64,000 bases of DNA from JBCCGL01 sp039029275 (lineage in GTDB: Bacteria > Pseudomonadota > Gammaproteobacteria > JBCCGL01), in the NCBI GenBank assembly GCA_039029275.1, contig JBCCGL010000006.1:62001-126000 (forward strand), read 5' to 3'. Under the pieces are notes generated by a model that did not search any database, was not told the origin of the DNA, and saw only the letters and a program-made list of their open reading frames with translations. This document shows positions 44,200 to 52,906 of this stretch, in pieces. The translations under genes and the position numbers were made by a program. Numbering within the stretch: the first letter of the stretch is position 1; every line of letters starts with the position of its first letter.

Positions 44200-44817
44200 T
44201 CATTTCGATGAAGTCACTTCCTCGGCCCAGGTCTCACCGAAGCTGGCATTCAAAAAAGCGTAACAATCTCGTCGCGCCGTTTTAAGTGAAAAGCTATGCG
44301 AATGCAGACAATATTCCAGCCACAAGCCGTCGATCAAGGCGATAAATTGCCGTGCAACTGAACCGACGTTGACATCCAGCGAATTCGCTTTGGCGATCTT
44401 GCGCAAACAGGCTGAGATACGTTTCTTGTACTCGCCGTAGCGCTGCTCGTGCAGAGACCTAAGCGATTGCTCGGTCGCGACCTGCCCCCATATTGCCAAC
44501 CACGCGCGCAGGTTGGATTTCTCAAAGGTGTTGTCATCAAAACTGGCGTCGATGATTTCCTGTAATTGAGTAGTGGGTTCGATCGAGGTGGGCGCAAGCA
44601 CCAGATGTTCTGTCATCCGATCATAAATGCGCAGAAGCAACTCGTCTTTGGTTTTGAAGTGGTGATTGATCAGGCCGCGCGATATGCCTGCCTGTTGGCA
44701 AATTCGGTCGATGGTGAATCCCGACATACCACCCTCACCCAGGCAGCGAATGCCTGCATCAATCAACTCCTGTTGCCGCTGCTTCTGAGACTTGCGCTGG
44801 TATCGAGCTTTCATCAA
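44200..44817 (-). CDS. TetR family regulator (BetI-like)
   Basis: A 205-residue TetR protein. The DNA-binding helices are in FTIDRICQQAGISRGLINHHF (about residues 33-53). The N-terminal QRQQELIDAGIRCLGEGG stretch is as in BetI-type regulators. The start is followed upstream by two operator-like palindromes in the 100-base divergent intergenic region, so it likely represses itself and the TMADH-like/MttB operon until a ligand binds. Confidence 0.9.
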   Translation of the reverse strand: MMKARYQRKSQKQRQQELIDAGIRCLGEGGMSGFTIDRICQQAGISRGLINHHFKTKDELLLRIYDRMTEHLVLAPTSIEPTTQLQEIIDASFDDNTFEKSNLRAWLAIWGQVATEQSLRSLHEQRYGEYKKRISACLRKIAKANSLDVNVGSVARQFIALIDGLWLEYCLHSHSFSLKTARRDCYAFLNASFGETWAEEVTSSK

Positions 44818-44839
44818 ATTGCACGTGCTAATTTTGTTA

Positions 44840-44855
44840 TTGAACGATCATACAA
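44840..44855. promoter_or_regulatory. TetR operator 1 (candidate)
   Basis: TTGAACGATCATACAA is an imperfect 16-bp palindrome centred on GATC. A near-identical site lies 39 bases away (44879-44894) in the opposite arrangement: extended by three bases, the two arms match inverted at 17 of 19 positions. The repressor encoded next door is the obvious ligand. Confidence 0.7.
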
Positions 44856-44878
44856 CAATTGTGCTATGAACGTTCTTG

Positions 44879-44894
44879 TTGTACGATCATTCAA
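44879..44894. promoter_or_regulatory. TetR operator 2 (candidate)
   Basis: TTGTACGATCATTCAA is the partner of the site at 44840-44855, centred 39 bases away. A further short palindrome, GAACGTTC (44867-44874), lies between them. The pair sits between the divergent TetR and TMADH-like genes, so cooperative or looped repression of both promoters is plausible. Confidence 0.7.
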
Positions 44895-44917
44895 CATAAC
44901 ATTTTGCACTGATTACG

Positions 44918-46966
44918 ATGCACTGCAACCCCCGCTACAATATCCTGTTCGAGCCGATAACGATCGGGCCCGTTGTCGCGCCCAATCGTTTTTACCAGAC
45001 GCCGCACGCGACTGGCATGGGGCGAAATAACCCAAACAGCAGCGCGGCGCTGCGCGCGATCAAGGCCGAAGGGGGCTGGGGCGTGGTTTGCACGGAGTAT
45101 TGCTCGATTCACCCAAGTTCCGATGAGACGCCCTACGCGTATCTCACCCTGTGGGACGACGACGATATGCGCCAGTTGGCGCAGACCACCGACGCGATTC
45201 ACGCGCACGGTTCATTGGCAGGAATCGAACTCTGGCACGGCGGATTTCACGTAAACAACCGCGGCACGCGCGAGACGCCGATTGCACCCACCGCGGGTAA
45301 CACCGAGTACGTGCACCCCGGCCAGGTGCGCGCGATGACGCACCGCGACATTCAAGACATGCGCGCGTGGCAACGCGCTGCCGCTATCCGTGCGCGCGAT
45401 GCGGGTTTTGATATCGTTTACGTGTATGCCGGGCACGAATATCTGCCGTTTCAGTTTTTATCGCGTCGATTCAACCAGCGCGACGATGAGTACGGCGGCA
45501 GCCTGGAAAACCGCACCCGATTATTACGCGAAATGATCGAGGACACGCGCGATGCGGTAGGCCAGGACTGTGCGGTCGCGGTTCGCCTCGCAATTGATGA
45601 ATTGCATGGCAACAGCGGGATCACCAGCGAAAATGAGGGTCGCGACGTGGTCGAAATGCTGGCCGAACTGCCCGACTTGTGGGACATCGCGCTCGGCGGC
45701 AGCCTCGGCACCGATTCGTGCAGTTCGCGTTTTTCAGCCGAGGGATATCAGGAACAGTACGCCAACGTCGTTAAACCGCTGACCAGCAAACCGGTTGTCA
45801 GCGTTGGCCGATTTACCTCGCCGGATGCAATGGTCAGCCAGATTAAGCGCGGCGTGCAGGATTTTATCGGCGCCGCGCGACCCTCGATTGCCGATCCGTT
45901 TTTGCCCAAAAAGATAGCCGAGGGGCGCGAAGACGAAATCCGCGAATGCATCGGCTGCAACATCTGTCGTTCATCCAATAACGAGGGCGTGCCGCTGCGC
46001 TGCACGCAAAACCCCACCATGGGTGAAGAATGGCGACGCGGCTGGCATCCGGAAAACATTCCCGCTAAACACACGGACGCGAGTGTTCTGATTGTCGGCG
46101 GTGGTCCCGCCGGACTCGAAGCGGCGCTGGCGCTGGGCAAGCGCGGGTATCAGGTTGATCTGGCTGAACAATCCGAACAGCTCGGCGGTCGACTGCTGCG
46201 CGAGTCGACCCTGCCAGGGCTCGCGCACTGGATAAGAGTGCGCGACTATCGCGTCAATCTGCTCCAGCAGATGCCCAACGTGAACGTCTACACGCAAAGC
46301 GAAATGACCTCGGACGATGTGCGTGAATTCGAAGCAGATTACAAGGTGATGGCGACCGGAAGCCGATGGCGTCGCGACGGAGTAGGCGCAACGGCGCGCA
46401 CGCCACTGCAATCTGTCAGCGACGATGTGCTGACACCAGACGATATATTTTCAGGTGCCGACGTCACTGGCGACGTACTGATCTATGACGACGACCACTA
46501 TTTTATGGCCGGCGCACTGGCTGAGAAATTTTTGCGCGCCGGTCATCGCGTGACGTATGTGACCCCTGAATCGATCATCTCAAGCTGGACGGTGATGACA
46601 AACGAGCAGGAGTTTATTCAAACGCGTTTGATGGAACTGGGGATCGAAGCGCACTACTTGCAGCGAATCGATTCTATCGAGGAGGGATTGTTGAACACCG
46701 CGTGTGCCTATACCGCAAAGCCGTCGCAGTTCCGTTTCGACACACTGATTCTGGCAACCAGCCGCGAGTCAGACCAAAGCATCGTCGATTCCCTCGGTGA
46801 CTCCGCAATCAGTCTGATCGGTGACTGTCGGGTTCCATCGAGCATTGCAGACGCGGTTTACTCCGGACACAAGTTTGCGCGCGAGGTCGGCGTACCTCGC
46901 GAGTTGCGCGTGCCCAGACGCGAGCAGGCAATAATTTTTTCTGATTTAACAGGAGCCGTGGCATGA
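44918..46966 (+). CDS. Trimethylamine-dehydrogenase-like flavoprotein (altered active site)
   Basis: A 682-residue FMN/4Fe-4S/FAD-type protein very like trimethylamine and dimethylamine dehydrogenases: TEYCSIHPSSDET, YVYAGHEYLPFQFL and the cluster ligands C344, C347, C350 and C362. TMADH residues Y169, H172 and D267 align with Y170, H173 and D266. Two things differ: the cysteine that carries the covalent FMN (C30) aligns with A31, and two of the three aromatic residues that hold the trimethylammonium group (W264, W355) align with L263 and N354. So the cofactor is probably non-covalent and the substrate a different methylated amine. Confidence 0.88.
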   Translation: MHCNPRYNILFEPITIGPVVAPNRFYQTPHATGMGRNNPNSSAALRAIKAEGGWGVVCTEYCSIHPSSDETPYAYLTLWDDDDMRQLAQTTDAIHAHGSLAGIELWHGGFHVNNRGTRETPIAPTAGNTEYVHPGQVRAMTHRDIQDMRAWQRAAAIRARDAGFDIVYVYAGHEYLPFQFLSRRFNQRDDEYGGSLENRTRLLREMIEDTRDAVGQDCAVAVRLAIDELHGNSGITSENEGRDVVEMLAELPDLWDIALGGSLGTDSCSSRFSAEGYQEQYANVVKPLTSKPVVSVGRFTSPDAMVSQIKRGVQDFIGAARPSIADPFLPKKIAEGREDEIRECIGCNICRSSNNEGVPLRCTQNPTMGEEWRRGWHPENIPAKHTDASVLIVGGGPAGLEAALALGKRGYQVDLAEQSEQLGGRLLRESTLPGLAHWIRVRDYRVNLLQQMPNVNVYTQSEMTSDDVREFEADYKVMATGSRWRRDGVGATARTPLQSVSDDVLTPDDIFSGADVTGDVLIYDDDHYFMAGALAEKFLRAGHRVTYVTPESIISSWTVMTNEQEFIQTRLMELGIEAHYLQRIDSIEEGLLNTACAYTAKPSQFRFDTLILATSRESDQSIVDSLGDSAISLIGDCRVPSSIADAVYSGHKFAREVGVPRELRVPRREQAIIFSDLTGAVA

Positions 46967-48486
46967 GTCGCAGTCGAGCCCGTCGCAATGACAAACGCAT
47001 GCGCAACGCAAGCGCACTGCCGCAACTACCGTGGCGTCAGCTCGAATACCAGCGGCCGCCTATCAATATCATCAGCGATGACGCAGTCGCTGAAATTCAC
47101 GAGACCGCACTCACCGTATTGGAGGAAATCGGCATGACCGTGCTGTCGAACTCCGCGCGCGACAAATACGCCGCTGCGGGTTTTGACGTTGACGATGCAA
47201 ATGAGCGCGTACGCTTTGATCGGAACGGTTTGATGCAATACCTCGCGCTTGCACCATCGTCGTTTACCCTGCACGCGCGCAATCCGCAAAAAAACATCAA
47301 AATTGGTGACGGCTTTGGGGCGATGTGTTCGGTCGGTGGACCGGCGTACGTGATGGACCTCGACAAAGGCCGCCGCGACGGCACCTACGCCGAACAATGT
47401 GATTTTTTAAAGGTTGTCCAAAGCCTCGATATTTTGCACCAGGAAGGCGGCGGCGGATTCGAAGCGCTCAACCTGCCCGCCGCGTCGCGCCATCTCGATT
47501 TGTATTACGCGCAGTGCACGCTGCTGGATAAAAACTGGGTGCCGTGGACGATCGGGCGCGACCAGGCCATCGACGCGATTGAGATGGCAGCGATCAGCAT
47601 GTCGGTGACACCGGACACGCTAATCGACACGCCGGTCTTTTATTGCATCATCAACACCAACTCACCCCTGCAGCTCGATATTCCGATGGCCGAAGGTTTA
47701 ATTGCGATGGCCGAGTACGGGCAAGGCATCGCCGTCACACCGTTTACACTGGCAGGCGCTATGGCACCGGTCACGATTGCCGGGGCGCTCGCCCAACAAC
47801 ACGCCGAAGCGATGGCCGGGATTGCGCTCACGCAGATCGTGCGCGCGGGGTGTCCGGTGGTGTACGGCGGTTTCACCTCGAACGTGGATATGAAAACCGG
47901 ATCACCGGCGTTTGGCACGCCCGAATACGTGCAGGCCGCGCAGGCATCCGGCCAGCTCGCGCGCCTGTTGAACGTGCCGTTTCGCTCCAGCAATGTAACC
48001 GCTGCGAATGCGGTTGACGCCCAGGCGGCCTACGAGAGCAGCATGTCGTTGTGGGGCGCGATTACAGGCCATGCCAACGTGATCAAGCACGCTGCCGGAT
48101 GGATGCACGGCGGGCTGACTGCCTCTTTCGAAAAACTGATTATCGACGCCGAGATGCTGCAGATGATGGCGGCGTACACGCGGCCTTTTGACGTTAACGC
48201 GGGCACGCTGGCGATGGATGCAATACGTGACGTCGGACCCGCCGGGCATTATTTTGGTACCGCGCATACGATGGAGCGGTTCGAGTCCGCATTCTATGCG
48301 CCGATGATTTCCAACTGGGACAACTACGAAAACTGGATCGAGCGCGGTTCGGTCACGAGTGAGCAACGCGCAAATCAAATCTGGAAACAGGTCCTTAACG
48401 ACTACGAGCAACCGCCTATCGACCCAGCGGTCGACGAGGCCTTAAAGGACTACGTCGAAAAGCGTAAAAAGGAAATCGCCGCATAG
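46963..48486 (+). CDS. MttB-family (trimethylamine methyltransferase) protein, non-pyrrolysine
   Basis: A 507-residue member of the MttB superfamily, which moves a methyl group from a methylated amine to a corrinoid protein. The GAMAPVTIAGALAQQHAEAMA stretch region and the late KHAAGWMHGGLTASFEKL segment match the family. There is no in-frame amber codon and no pyrrolysine, so this is the non-Pyl type (as in glycine-betaine methyltransferases). Its start overlaps the TMADH-like stop by 4 bases (ATGA). No corrinoid-protein gene is in the window, so the methyl acceptor is encoded elsewhere or differs. Confidence 0.88.
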   Translation: MSRSRARRNDKRMRNASALPQLPWRQLEYQRPPINIISDDAVAEIHETALTVLEEIGMTVLSNSARDKYAAAGFDVDDANERVRFDRNGLMQYLALAPSSFTLHARNPQKNIKIGDGFGAMCSVGGPAYVMDLDKGRRDGTYAEQCDFLKVVQSLDILHQEGGGGFEALNLPAASRHLDLYYAQCTLLDKNWVPWTIGRDQAIDAIEMAAISMSVTPDTLIDTPVFYCIINTNSPLQLDIPMAEGLIAMAEYGQGIAVTPFTLAGAMAPVTIAGALAQQHAEAMAGIALTQIVRAGCPVVYGGFTSNVDMKTGSPAFGTPEYVQAAQASGQLARLLNVPFRSSNVTAANAVDAQAAYESSMSLWGAITGHANVIKHAAGWMHGGLTASFEKLIIDAEMLQMMAAYTRPFDVNAGTLAMDAIRDVGPAGHYFGTAHTMERFESAFYAPMISNWDNYENWIERGSVTSEQRANQIWKQVLNDYEQPPIDPAVDEALKDYVEKRKKEIAA

Positions 48487-48569
48487 AGCCAAGTGACCGC
48501 GGCAGCTTGCGAAGACATCGTGCTCATCGCACAATGGCGTTTCGTTGGGAGTAAACGGACGCCGGTTTA

Positions 48570-49013
48570 ATGCGCATTATTCAAGCTACCATGCAGCACG
48601 TCGCGGACGTCGCGCGACTGTTTGATCTGTACCGCCAGTTCTACGAGTGCGAGGCGGATATTGATCTTGCCAGTGACTTTATTTTTCAGCGAATCACAAA
48701 AAAGGAATCCGTGATCTTTATCGCCATGGACGGTGTTGACGTTGTCGGCTTTACCCAACTGTATCCTTCATTTTGTTCGGTTGACGCAATCAAAATTTTT
48801 ATTCTGTACGATTTATTTGTCGATGAGTCCGGCCGCAATAAGGGTGTCGGCAGGCAATTGATGCAAACCGCGCACGCCTATGCGAAAGACGAAGGTGCAC
48901 AGCGCGTCGATCTGCTCACAGCGCATAGCAACAAACCTGGACAACACTTGTACGAAAAACTCGGGTACAAAAAGGTCAACGAAGACTTTTACGCCTACTC
49001 GCTCTCGATTTAG
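48570..49013 (+). CDS. GNAT family N-acetyltransferase
   Basis: A 147-residue GNAT protein with the acetyl-CoA-binding segment LFVDESGRNKGVGRQLMQTAH (about residues 86-106, quoted in part) and a C-terminal HLYEKLGYKKVNEDFYAY stretch. It sits 83 bases after the MttB gene and 8 bases before the haloalkane dehalogenase gene, so it is probably part of the same transcript. Possible roles are acetylation of an amine product or toxin; the acceptor is unknown. Confidence 0.88.
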   Translation: MRIIQATMQHVADVARLFDLYRQFYECEADIDLASDFIFQRITKKESVIFIAMDGVDVVGFTQLYPSFCSVDAIKIFILYDLFVDESGRNKGVGRQLMQTAHAYAKDEGAQRVDLLTAHSNKPGQHLYEKLGYKKVNEDFYAYSLSI

Positions 49014-49021
49014 GTTATGGC

Positions 49022-49930
49022 ATGAACGTTCTACGCACACCCGATGAACGATTCTCGATGTTACCGGCTTTTCCGCACACACCGCGCTACGTCGACGACC
49101 TTGCCCAATATGAATCGCTGCGAATGGCCTACTACGATTTGGGCGAAGCCAAAGCTGAAAATGTTTTTCTGTGCCTGCACGGTGAACCGACCTGGAGTTA
49201 CCTCTATCGAAAGATGACGCCGGTATTTACCGAAGCCGGGCATCGCGTTGTTGCACCCGATTTGTTTGGCTTTGGCCGCTCCGACAAGCCCGAGGACGAT
49301 GCGGTCTACACGTTTGATTTTCATCGCACTGCGCTGATGCGATTACTGGAGCGACTTGACCTCAAAAATATCACGTTGGTCTGCCAGGATTGGGGTGGAA
49401 TTATCGGGCTCACGCTACCGATGGAAATGCCCGAACGCTTCAAGCGCGTTTTGGTCATGAACACGGCGATACCCAACGGCGATGCGGTCAGCAAAGGGTT
49501 TATGCAATGGCGGGGGTTTGCCGCCAAGGCCCCGGAAATTCCGGTCAGCGGTTTGATCGCGTCAGATGCCGCAGGAGCGGTGACCCTCATGGACGCGCTC
49601 GCCTACGATGCACCCTTTCCCGACAACCGCTACAAAGCCGGGGTTCGCCGCTTCCCGCAACTGGTGCCTATCGAACCCAATATGCCGGGAGCCGATCTGG
49701 GTCGGGCGGCGCGCAATTTTTTTCAGGGAGAATGGGCGGGCGACAGTTTTATGGCCATTGGCATGCGCGATCAAGTGCTCGGCGAAGCCGCAATGCTGGT
49801 GCTTCAAAAACTCATTCGAGGGTGTCCCGAGCCGATGCGCGTTCCTGATGCGGGCCACTTTGTGCAGGAATATGGCGAACCGATTGCACGCGCTGCCCTC
49901 GCGCATTTTGGTCTGGCGAATTCAAAATGA
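49022..49930 (+). CDS. Haloalkane dehalogenase (HLD-I/DhlA-type alpha/beta hydrolase)
   Basis: A 302-residue alpha/beta hydrolase, the usual HLD-I length. Nucleophile D123 with halide-binding W124 (CQDWGG), acid D250 (MAIGMRDQVLG), base H279 (PDAGHFVQEYG) and oxyanion residue E55 (LHGEPTW) are all present and match DhlA D124, W125, D260, H289 and E56. A second Trp that could bind halide is W163. It would turn a haloalkane to an alcohol and halide. An ATG at 49022 gives the N-terminal MNVLRTPDERF typical of the family. Followed by an overlapping haloacid dehalogenase gene. Confidence 0.9.
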   Translation: MNVLRTPDERFSMLPAFPHTPRYVDDLAQYESLRMAYYDLGEAKAENVFLCLHGEPTWSYLYRKMTPVFTEAGHRVVAPDLFGFGRSDKPEDDAVYTFDFHRTALMRLLERLDLKNITLVCQDWGGIIGLTLPMEMPERFKRVLVMNTAIPNGDAVSKGFMQWRGFAAKAPEIPVSGLIASDAAGAVTLMDALAYDAPFPDNRYKAGVRRFPQLVPIEPNMPGADLGRAARNFFQGEWAGDSFMAIGMRDQVLGEAAMLVLQKLIRGCPEPMRVPDAGHFVQEYGEPIARAALAHFGLANSK

Positions 49931-50625
49931 CACAAGCGCCACGCATTCTGGCTTTTGACGTATTTGGCACCGTCGTGGACTGGTGCGGCAGCGTAGCGCG
50001 TGAAGTCGAGCGAGTGTTACCCGACGTTGACGGCGGCGACTTTGCGCGCGCATGGCGCTCAGCGTACGCGCCGTCGATGGCGCGAGTGCGCAGCGGCGAA
50101 CGCGGTTGGGTGGTGCTGGATGAGTTGCACCGCGAAAATCTTTTACAGGTTTTGGACGAATTCAACATCGATGGCTTGAGTGATGAACAAATCGATGAAT
50201 TGAATCATGTCTGGCACCGACTCGATGCGTGGCCGGATAGCGTCGAAGGTTTACGCCGACTCAAGTCCAAATTCACGATCTGTACGCTCTCTAACGGCAA
50301 CCTCGGCTTGCTGACTGACATGGCCAAACGCGCGCACTTGCCGTGGGATTGCATTCTGTGCGCCGAAGTGTTCCGCGCGTACAAACCGGACCCCGCAACG
50401 TACAGAGGTGTTGCCAACGTTTTCGACGCAGCGCCGGCTGACGTCATGATGGTTGCAGCGCATCAGGACGACCTCGAAGCCGCGCGTGAATGCGGTTTGC
50501 AAACCGCGTACATCGAACGCCCCGCCGAGTTTGGCGAATCGCATATCAAGGATGTGTCGAAAAACGATGCGAACACTTACCACGCGACAGATTTTATTGA
50601 ACTCGCGGATCTATTAGCGTGCTAA
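49927..50625 (+). CDS. Haloacid dehalogenase type II (L-2-haloacid dehalogenase-like)
   Basis: A 232-residue HAD-family protein, the size of L-2-haloacid dehalogenases. The nucleophile is D11 in AFDVFGTVVDW, followed by LSNGNLGLL (motif II) and AYKPDPATYRG (motif III with lysine). The late VAAHQDDLEAARECG loop replaces the usual asparagine, as in several type II homologues. It hydrolyses 2-haloacids to hydroxyacids. The ATG overlaps the haloalkane dehalogenase stop by 4 bases, so the two steps are coupled and the pair resembles a haloalkane-to-hydroxyacid route, lacking only the alcohol and aldehyde oxidising steps. Confidence 0.87.
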   Translation: MTQAPRILAFDVFGTVVDWCGSVAREVERVLPDVDGGDFARAWRSAYAPSMARVRSGERGWVVLDELHRENLLQVLDEFNIDGLSDEQIDELNHVWHRLDAWPDSVEGLRRLKSKFTICTLSNGNLGLLTDMAKRAHLPWDCILCAEVFRAYKPDPATYRGVANVFDAAPADVMMVAAHQDDLEAARECGLQTAYIERPAEFGESHIKDVSKNDANTYHATDFIELADLLAC

Positions 50626-50641
50626 AAAAATCAATCTTTAG

Positions 50642-51721
50642 TTAGTTGTCATACGAATCATACGAGGCAATTACATCCGCCAGGCATTCGCTTTTTTCCA
50701 TTAATTCATTTGCAGTAAACACCGGCACATCCGCCTCGGTTCGTGCCGTTTTTATTTTGCGCAGCGTCATACCCCGCGCACGCCTGCTGCGCATAAATTC
50801 ATCCTGGGTAATGATCGACTCCAATGGTGAATCGAAGCGGATCAATTCATAATAGCCGCCCACCAGCCCAAGCGACGTCACTTTGCATACAGCGCGCTCC
50901 GATTCCAGGCACGCATTGTCGCAAATTGTTTTAATGCTTACCGCGTGCGCGGATAAATCCAGCCACTGCGCGATGTATTCGAAAAGCGCAGCACCTTGCG
51001 TGTACTCGACGACCTGATCTCCGGCCTGGTAGCCCATATCAAGAAACAGCTCGGCCATCTTCGTGTCGTCGTTTGATTCGAGCACGCTGTTGTCAACATC
51101 GGTTTGTGACAGCACATTTTGCAGCGCGGTGCGCCCGGTGGTCTGACCCGCGTGTGAGAACTGAAATCCCAGCAGGTACGGATACAGTTCGTGCGTGACC
51201 TCGAGGGCATTTAGAAGACTGTCGCGTTGCTCCGCACTGCCATCAACGGCAACTTTGCGAATCAAGTGCTCCGCCGCTTCGCCTTCTCCAAGGTCGATCA
51301 GTTGCTGAATCGTGGCGAGATCGATACCCAACGCGGTTGATCGCAACAAGACGCGAGCCAGGCGGAGACCGTTGTCGCTTTCGACCCTCAACCAGCTCGG
51401 ATAAAAAACGCCGGACTGATTGGGTGCACGAAAAATCTCCATGCGATCGCGTCGACTCAAATCACGAACAAAATCGCTGAATGCGCGATCGGTCGACTCG
51501 ATTCGGGCCAGCAGCAACCGCGCCGCCGCGTTTTCGCCCTGCGCCAGCGCTGCCAGCAGTGGTAGACTTTCCGCATCGTTGTCATCCAGCCACAGCTCAA
51601 CTGCCAGCTCAAATTCAGGATTATCCTGCCCGTCGAGAATGTGCGCTTGAGACACGGATAAAAAACCACAAAGCGTAGAGAAAGTGGCGAACAGAACGGT
51701 AAAGTAAACAGTCTTTTTCAT
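50642..51721 (-). CDS. Exported protein with helical repeats
   Basis: A 359-residue periplasmic protein with a signal peptide (about 1-26, ending SQAH) and an alpha-helical body resembling short Sel1-like repeats (AVELWLDDNDAESLPLLAALAQ). Cysteines at about residues 300-310 and 345 could form a disulfide. It converges with the haloacid dehalogenase gene. No family recognised with confidence; scaffold or stress protein possible. Confidence 0.6.
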   Translation of the reverse strand: MKKTVYFTVLFATFSTLCGFLSVSQAHILDGQDNPEFELAVELWLDDNDAESLPLLAALAQGENAAARLLLARIESTDRAFSDFVRDLSRRDRMEIFRAPNQSGVFYPSWLRVESDNGLRLARVLLRSTALGIDLATIQQLIDLGEGEAAEHLIRKVAVDGSAEQRDSLLNALEVTHELYPYLLGFQFSHAGQTTGRTALQNVLSQTDVDNSVLESNDDTKMAELFLDMGYQAGDQVVEYTQGAALFEYIAQWLDLSAHAVSIKTICDNACLESERAVCKVTSLGLVGGYYELIRFDSPLESIITQDEFMRSRRARGMTLRKIKTARTEADVPVFTANELMEKSECLADVIASYDSYDN

Positions 51722-51811
51722 GTGTTAACACTTGCTGGATTGAAACCGCAGACACAATAAAACGATTCGCCGGTTTTACACCAGTCAGACACAGCGAGGT
51801 TTTGATAAATC

Positions 51812-52279
51812 ATGCGACTCGCGATTCTAGCGTTGATCGTGTTTTTGAGTCACCCGCCAGTGAGTTCGGGTGACACCTCCAAATCCAACAGTCTTCAAAC
51901 AGGCGTTGATGAGGACCGTTTGTTGGTAGCCCTGAATCTGGAATTGCAAAAGGTAAGCCTTGCGCACGCGAGTCAAGGCCAACAACTGGAATTAATCCTC
52001 GACCAACCGAGCCGTTTGATTGTGACGAATGAGTTTGCGCAATGCCGTTTTCAACCAGCCTCTGTATCCATTCGCGAAACAGACTCCACTCGCGAGTATT
52101 CCGCTCGTTATAGCGCGCGATGCCAGAACATCGCGGTACTGACAAAATTCGCACTCGCGATATTTTCGTACTTGCCCCCGGATTTTAAGCTAAAGACCAG
52201 TGTGATCAGCGAGTTCGAGACTCGGACGCAATCGATCAACAAAGATTCGAACGTCGTCGTCCTTAAACCGCTGAATTAG
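51812..52279 (+). CDS. Exported protein, possibly ZrgA/DUF2796-like
   Basis: A 155-residue protein with a signal peptide (about 1-19). Two cysteines (CRFQPASVS and ARCQNIAVL) and the C-terminal FSYLPPDFKLKTSVIS stretch resemble the metal-binding ZrgA (DUF2796) family, but the His-rich loop of that family is missing and the protein is short. It lies upstream of the MerR module with a 174-base gap that holds the MerR promoter. Assignment is tentative. Confidence 0.5.
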   Translation: MRLAILALIVFLSHPPVSSGDTSKSNSLQTGVDEDRLLVALNLELQKVSLAHASQGQQLELILDQPSRLIVTNEFAQCRFQPASVSIRETDSTREYSARYSARCQNIAVLTKFALAIFSYLPPDFKLKTSVISEFETRTQSINKDSNVVVLKPLN

Positions 52280-52390
52280 AGCGCTCAGTACTGCATTTTT
52301 CTTGCACGCAAATCCAGCGTTAAGCTGGTGCAGTTGACTACACTATCGCTCAGTGTCGGCAGCGCACGGCAAAATTATCGTCAAAGATGT

Positions 52391-52421
52391 TTGACTCTGT
52401 ATTGACTACAGGGTTTACAAT
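52391..52421 (+). promoter_or_regulatory. MerR-type promoter with 19-bp spacer
   Basis: TTGACT (-35, 52391-52396) and TACAAT (-10, 52416-52421) are separated by exactly 19 bases, the long spacing that only MerR-family activators correct. The spacer holds the dyad ACTCTGTATTGACTACAGGGT-like sequence (its two halves ACTCTGTA and CTACAGGGT are inverted). It lies 33 bases before the DUF4396 gene and 476 bases before the merR gene it probably serves. Confidence 0.85.
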
Positions 52422-52453
52422 TTCGATATTACCGACCCTTATTGAGCTTGGGA

Positions 52454-52906
52454 ATGTCTGTAACAGTTATACCGTCTGGTTTTGGTTTTTGGTCGTGCAC
52501 CAGCACCTGGAGGCAAAGCGCCTACAACACGATGTGGTGCTTGATCGGCTGCTCGATTGGCGACCTTGGCACTATCGCTTTTTTTCAATTCACCGGGATT
52601 CCTTGGCCGACGCTGGCGATAATGTCGCTGGCGATTATCAACGGTTTGCTGACCAGCATACTGCTCGAAACAATTATTCTGGCGCGAGCGGGAATGGCGC
52701 TAAAACTGGCATTGAAAACCGCGCTCGGTATGAGCTTAATTTCCATGGTGAGCATGGAAGCCGCAATGAACGCGACCGATTGGTTTTTGACCGGCGGGGC
52801 GCGACTCACCTGGTGGGTCATACCGATCATGCTGCTGGCCGGGTTCGTCACCCCCTGGCCCTACAATTACTGGCGCCTTAAAAAATGGGGCAAGGCATGC
52901 CACTGA
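52454..52906 (+). CDS. DUF4396 family membrane protein
   Basis: About 150 residues with three membrane helices. The WCLIGCSIGDLGTIAFFQ motif (about residue 28) and the C-terminal YNYWRLKKWGKACH ending are those of DUF4396, a family often found with copper- or metal-resistance genes. The ATG at 52454 is chosen over TTG at 52442. First gene of a three-gene operon with MerR and cytochrome c; its stop overlaps the merR start. Confidence 0.85.
   Translation: MSVTVIPSGFGFWSCTSTWRQSAYNTMWCLIGCSIGDLGTIAFFQFTGIPWPTLAIMSLAIINGLLTSILLETIILARAGMALKLALKTALGMSLISMVSMEAAMNATDWFLTGGARLTWWVIPIMLLAGFVTPWPYNYWRLKKWGKACH

Noticed and set aside
46963..48486. Pyrrolysine-containing MttB
   Set aside because: There is no in-frame amber codon anywhere in the gene, so it is a non-Pyl member of the superfamily.
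52387..52881. Second plus-strand frame over DUF4396
   Set aside because: Its translation is unlike any protein, and DUF4396 in the other frame has clear family motifs.
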